This document shows, one piece after another, positions 4,812-5,905 of a DNA stretch of 5,905 nt (within the stretch, counting starts at the first letter, position 1; each line of letters starts with the position of its first letter). The stretch is from Methanoculleus sp. (GTDB lineage: Archaea > Halobacteriota > Methanomicrobia > Methanomicrobiales > Methanoculleaceae). Made by a program: the position numbers and the translations under genes. Under the pieces are notes generated by a model. That model saw only the letters and a list, made by a program, of their open reading frames with translations, did no database searches and had not been told where the DNA came from. The DNA lies in assembly GCA_023230425.1 (NCBI GenBank), contig JALNXI010000132.1, positions 1 to 5,905 on the forward strand. Reading direction: 5' to 3'.

Positions 4812-4958
4812 TTACGCCTTCCTTTCCTTGGACTTGGGCCGGAGTTCATCCGAGCCGCACTTGCGGCAGCGGGTTGCACGGATTGCGTTCCGGGCGTTGC
4901 ACTTCATACAGACCTTTACATTGAGCAGACGTGCTTCAGCTTCGGGAAATCTTGCCAT
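4812..4958 (-). CDS. rpl40e: Large-subunit ribosomal protein L40e
   Basis: This is a zinc-ribbon protein of 48 residues, the standard size of archaeal eL40. It is a component of the 50S subunit; in eukaryotes the homologue is made as a ubiquitin fusion, which archaea lack. The N-terminus MARFPEAEARLLNVKVCMKC is characteristic. Four cysteines (C17, C20, C31, C34) form the zinc site, and the basic tail RPKSKERKA contacts rRNA. The ATG at 4958 has GGTG eight bases upstream and follows a TATA-like box at about 5000-5011; a longer in-frame extension to 5045 would run through that promoter and into the upstream gene, so it is rejected. It is the last gene of the minus-strand cluster with the pyrophosphatase and Bud32. 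Confidence 0.95.
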   Translation of the reverse strand: MARFPEAEARLLNVKVCMKCNARNAIRATRCRKCGSDELRPKSKERKA

Positions 4959-4999
4959 GTTGAAAACACCACTTGTCAGGTGGATACTATTCGTTCTTG

Positions 5000-5011
5000 C
5001 TACTATTAACA
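5000..5011 (-). promoter_or_regulatory. Probable rpl40e promoter (TATA-like)
   Basis: The minus strand reads TGTTAATAGTAG in the short gap after the pyrophosphatase stop. A start about 25 bases downstream falls near 4980 and leaves a leader of about 20 nt that contains the GGTG ribosome site. It would allow high rpl40e expression independent of the upstream genes. Confidence 0.4.
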
Positions 5012-5017
5012 GTTCTG

Positions 5018-5566
5018 TCACGAGGTGCGCTCTCGTTCGATCCATGCACGGAACGCCTCGAGTGCCCGTGCCCGGTGCGATATCCGGCTCTTCTCGACGA
5101 GCGGCATCTCGGCGAGCGTCCGCCCTTCGTATGCGAAGATCGGGTCGTAGCCGAATCCATCAGCCCCCCGGGGGGCGACGACCGTCCCCGGCAGGACTCC
5201 CCTGAAGATCCGGATACCGTCCGCCTGCGCGAACGCAATCGCCGTCTCGAAGTGGGCACCCCGGTTCTCCATGCCCTCCATGAGTTTCAGGATCCCCGCG
5301 TTCCCGATGGTGTCCTGAACGTAGGCGGCGTACGGGCCCGGGAACCCCCGGAGCGCGTCGATGAAGAAAGCTGTGTCGTCGACGATCAGCGGGCGGGAGA
5401 GCACCTTGTAGGCATACGCTGCCTTCCCCCGGGCGATCTCCCCGACGTCGTCGTGGCGGAACTCAGGGCACTCCAGCGGGACATGTTCGACCTCAAGCAC
5501 CCCCGTGAAGTATGCGGCCACCTCCCGGGCCTTGTTGGCGTTGCTCGTCACCACCGCGAGCCTCAC
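5018..5566 (-). CDS. rdgB: XTP/dITP/ITP diphosphatase (RdgB/HAM1 family)
   Basis: The protein has 182 residues, the usual length. It hydrolyses non-canonical purine triphosphates (XTP, ITP, dITP) to the monophosphate and pyrophosphate in the cytoplasm, keeping deaminated bases out of DNA and RNA. Family motifs in order are VTSNANKAREV (6-16; TSNxxKxxE), VDDTAF (62-67, the metal-binding acid pair D63-D64), FPGPYAAYV (75-83), GFGYDPIF (137-144, base recognition) and ISHRARAL (162-169). All key residues are present. The start is a GTG at 5566, which gives the correct N-terminus; GGGGG eight bases upstream can serve as ribosome site. The GTG overlaps the TGA of the upstream kinase by 4 nt (GTGA), so translation is probably coupled. 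Confidence 0.95.
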   Translation of the reverse strand: MRLAVVTSNANKAREVAAYFTGVLEVEHVPLECPEFRHDDVGEIARGKAAYAYKVLSRPLIVDDTAFFIDALRGFPGPYAAYVQDTIGNAGILKLMEGMENRGAHFETAIAFAQADGIRIFRGVLPGTVVAPRGADGFGYDPIFAYEGRTLAEMPLVEKSRISHRARALEAFRAWIERERTS

Positions 5567-5905
5567 AGGTAGCGCCCCCGCAGTTCGACCTCATGCTCAC
5601 GGGAGAGGACCTCATCCGCCCCCGGGAACGCGCCCGCATACCCCCTGATGAAGGCCGCCTTCAGTTCCTCGAAGTCCTCCATGGTGCTCTCGAGCGTCTG
5701 GAAGAAGACGTGAAGGTCGACTCCCCGCGCCTCGACCTCCGACGACGTGGACGCAAGTCCAAAGTCGATCAGGACGCACTGGCCGTCGCGTATGATCATG
5801 TTGCTCGTCGTCAGATCGCCGTGGACGATCCCCGTCCCGTGCAGCCTTCCGACCGCCTCACCGGCAAGACCGATGTTCTCCGGTGTCGGGCCCTACATCA
5901 GCACC
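5563..5905 (-). CDS. bud32: Bud32-type kinase domain (KEOPS), partial, with in-frame TAG near the edge
   Basis: This is the C-terminal part of the small atypical kinase/ATPase of the KEOPS complex, which works with Kae1 in making the t6A base of tRNAs that read ANN codons. In many methanogens it is fused to the end of Kae1; the fusion point would be outside the window. Reading leftward from 5892 the protein has GEAVGRLHGTGIVHGDLTTS, the Bud32 catalytic loop (the Asp of HGDLTTSN is the catalytic base, the Asn binds metal), then CVLIDFGLAS with the DFG metal ligand, and the conserved basic end ELRGRYL. The frame is interrupted by TAG at 5895-5893, with sensible protein (LM) on its far side, so the window carries either a mutated gene or a sequence error at the edge. 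An internal ATG at 5799 would drop the catalytic loop and is not the start. The TGA at 5565-5563 overlaps the pyrophosphatase start. Confidence 0.8.

Noticed and set aside
1..5905. CRISPR array or insertion sequence
   Set aside because: No regularly spaced repeats, no transposase frame and no paired terminal inverted repeats were seen.

Overview
The window looks like archaeal chromosome from a methanogen of the Methanomicrobiales, most like Methanoculleus or a close relative. The evidence is the gene content (archaeal Thi4 with a histidine in place of the sulfur-donating cysteine, ribosomal protein L40e, Bud32-type kinase beside an XTP/dITP pyrophosphatase, HtpX), archaeal TATA-type promoters, tRNA genes without encoded CCA, and the high GC of the core genes. 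The assignment rests on protein motifs read by eye; no database search was possible.

The left third (about 1-1990) is an accessory-looking region with lower GC: two sampled lines inside it are 38-42% GC, against about 67% in a sampled line of thi4. On the minus strand it carries a membrane-anchored protein gene broken by a one-base frameshift near 355. Divergent from it, and sharing a promoter region, is a two-gene operon of small membrane proteins (an N-anchored coiled-coil protein followed by a 71-residue C-terminally anchored protein). Next comes a small ribbon-helix-helix-like protein whose gene is preceded by a perfect 10-bp inverted repeat and whose stop codon lies inside a tRNA gene on the other strand.

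The junction (1990-2136) is a tandem tRNA-Gly(UCC)/tRNA-Val(CAC) pair on the minus strand, separated by two bases. The tRNA-Val 3' end faces the low-GC region, which is the geometry expected if that region is, or borders, an element inserted at a tRNA gene.

The right part (2211-5905) is compact, GC-rich housekeeping DNA. htpX (membrane zinc protease, minus) is divergent from thi4 (thiazole synthase for thiamine, plus). thi4 is followed by a Bles03/UPF0696-like gene, which converges on a minus-strand cluster read as bud32 kinase, then XTP/dITP pyrophosphatase (overlapping by 4 nt), then rpl40e. The kinase gene is cut by the window edge and carries an in-frame TAG about ten bases from that edge.

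The most notable points are the frameshifted gene at 1-845, the dyad plus orphan RHH gene abutting tRNA-Val, the two-gene membrane operon with no recognised function, and the in-frame TAG in bud32.
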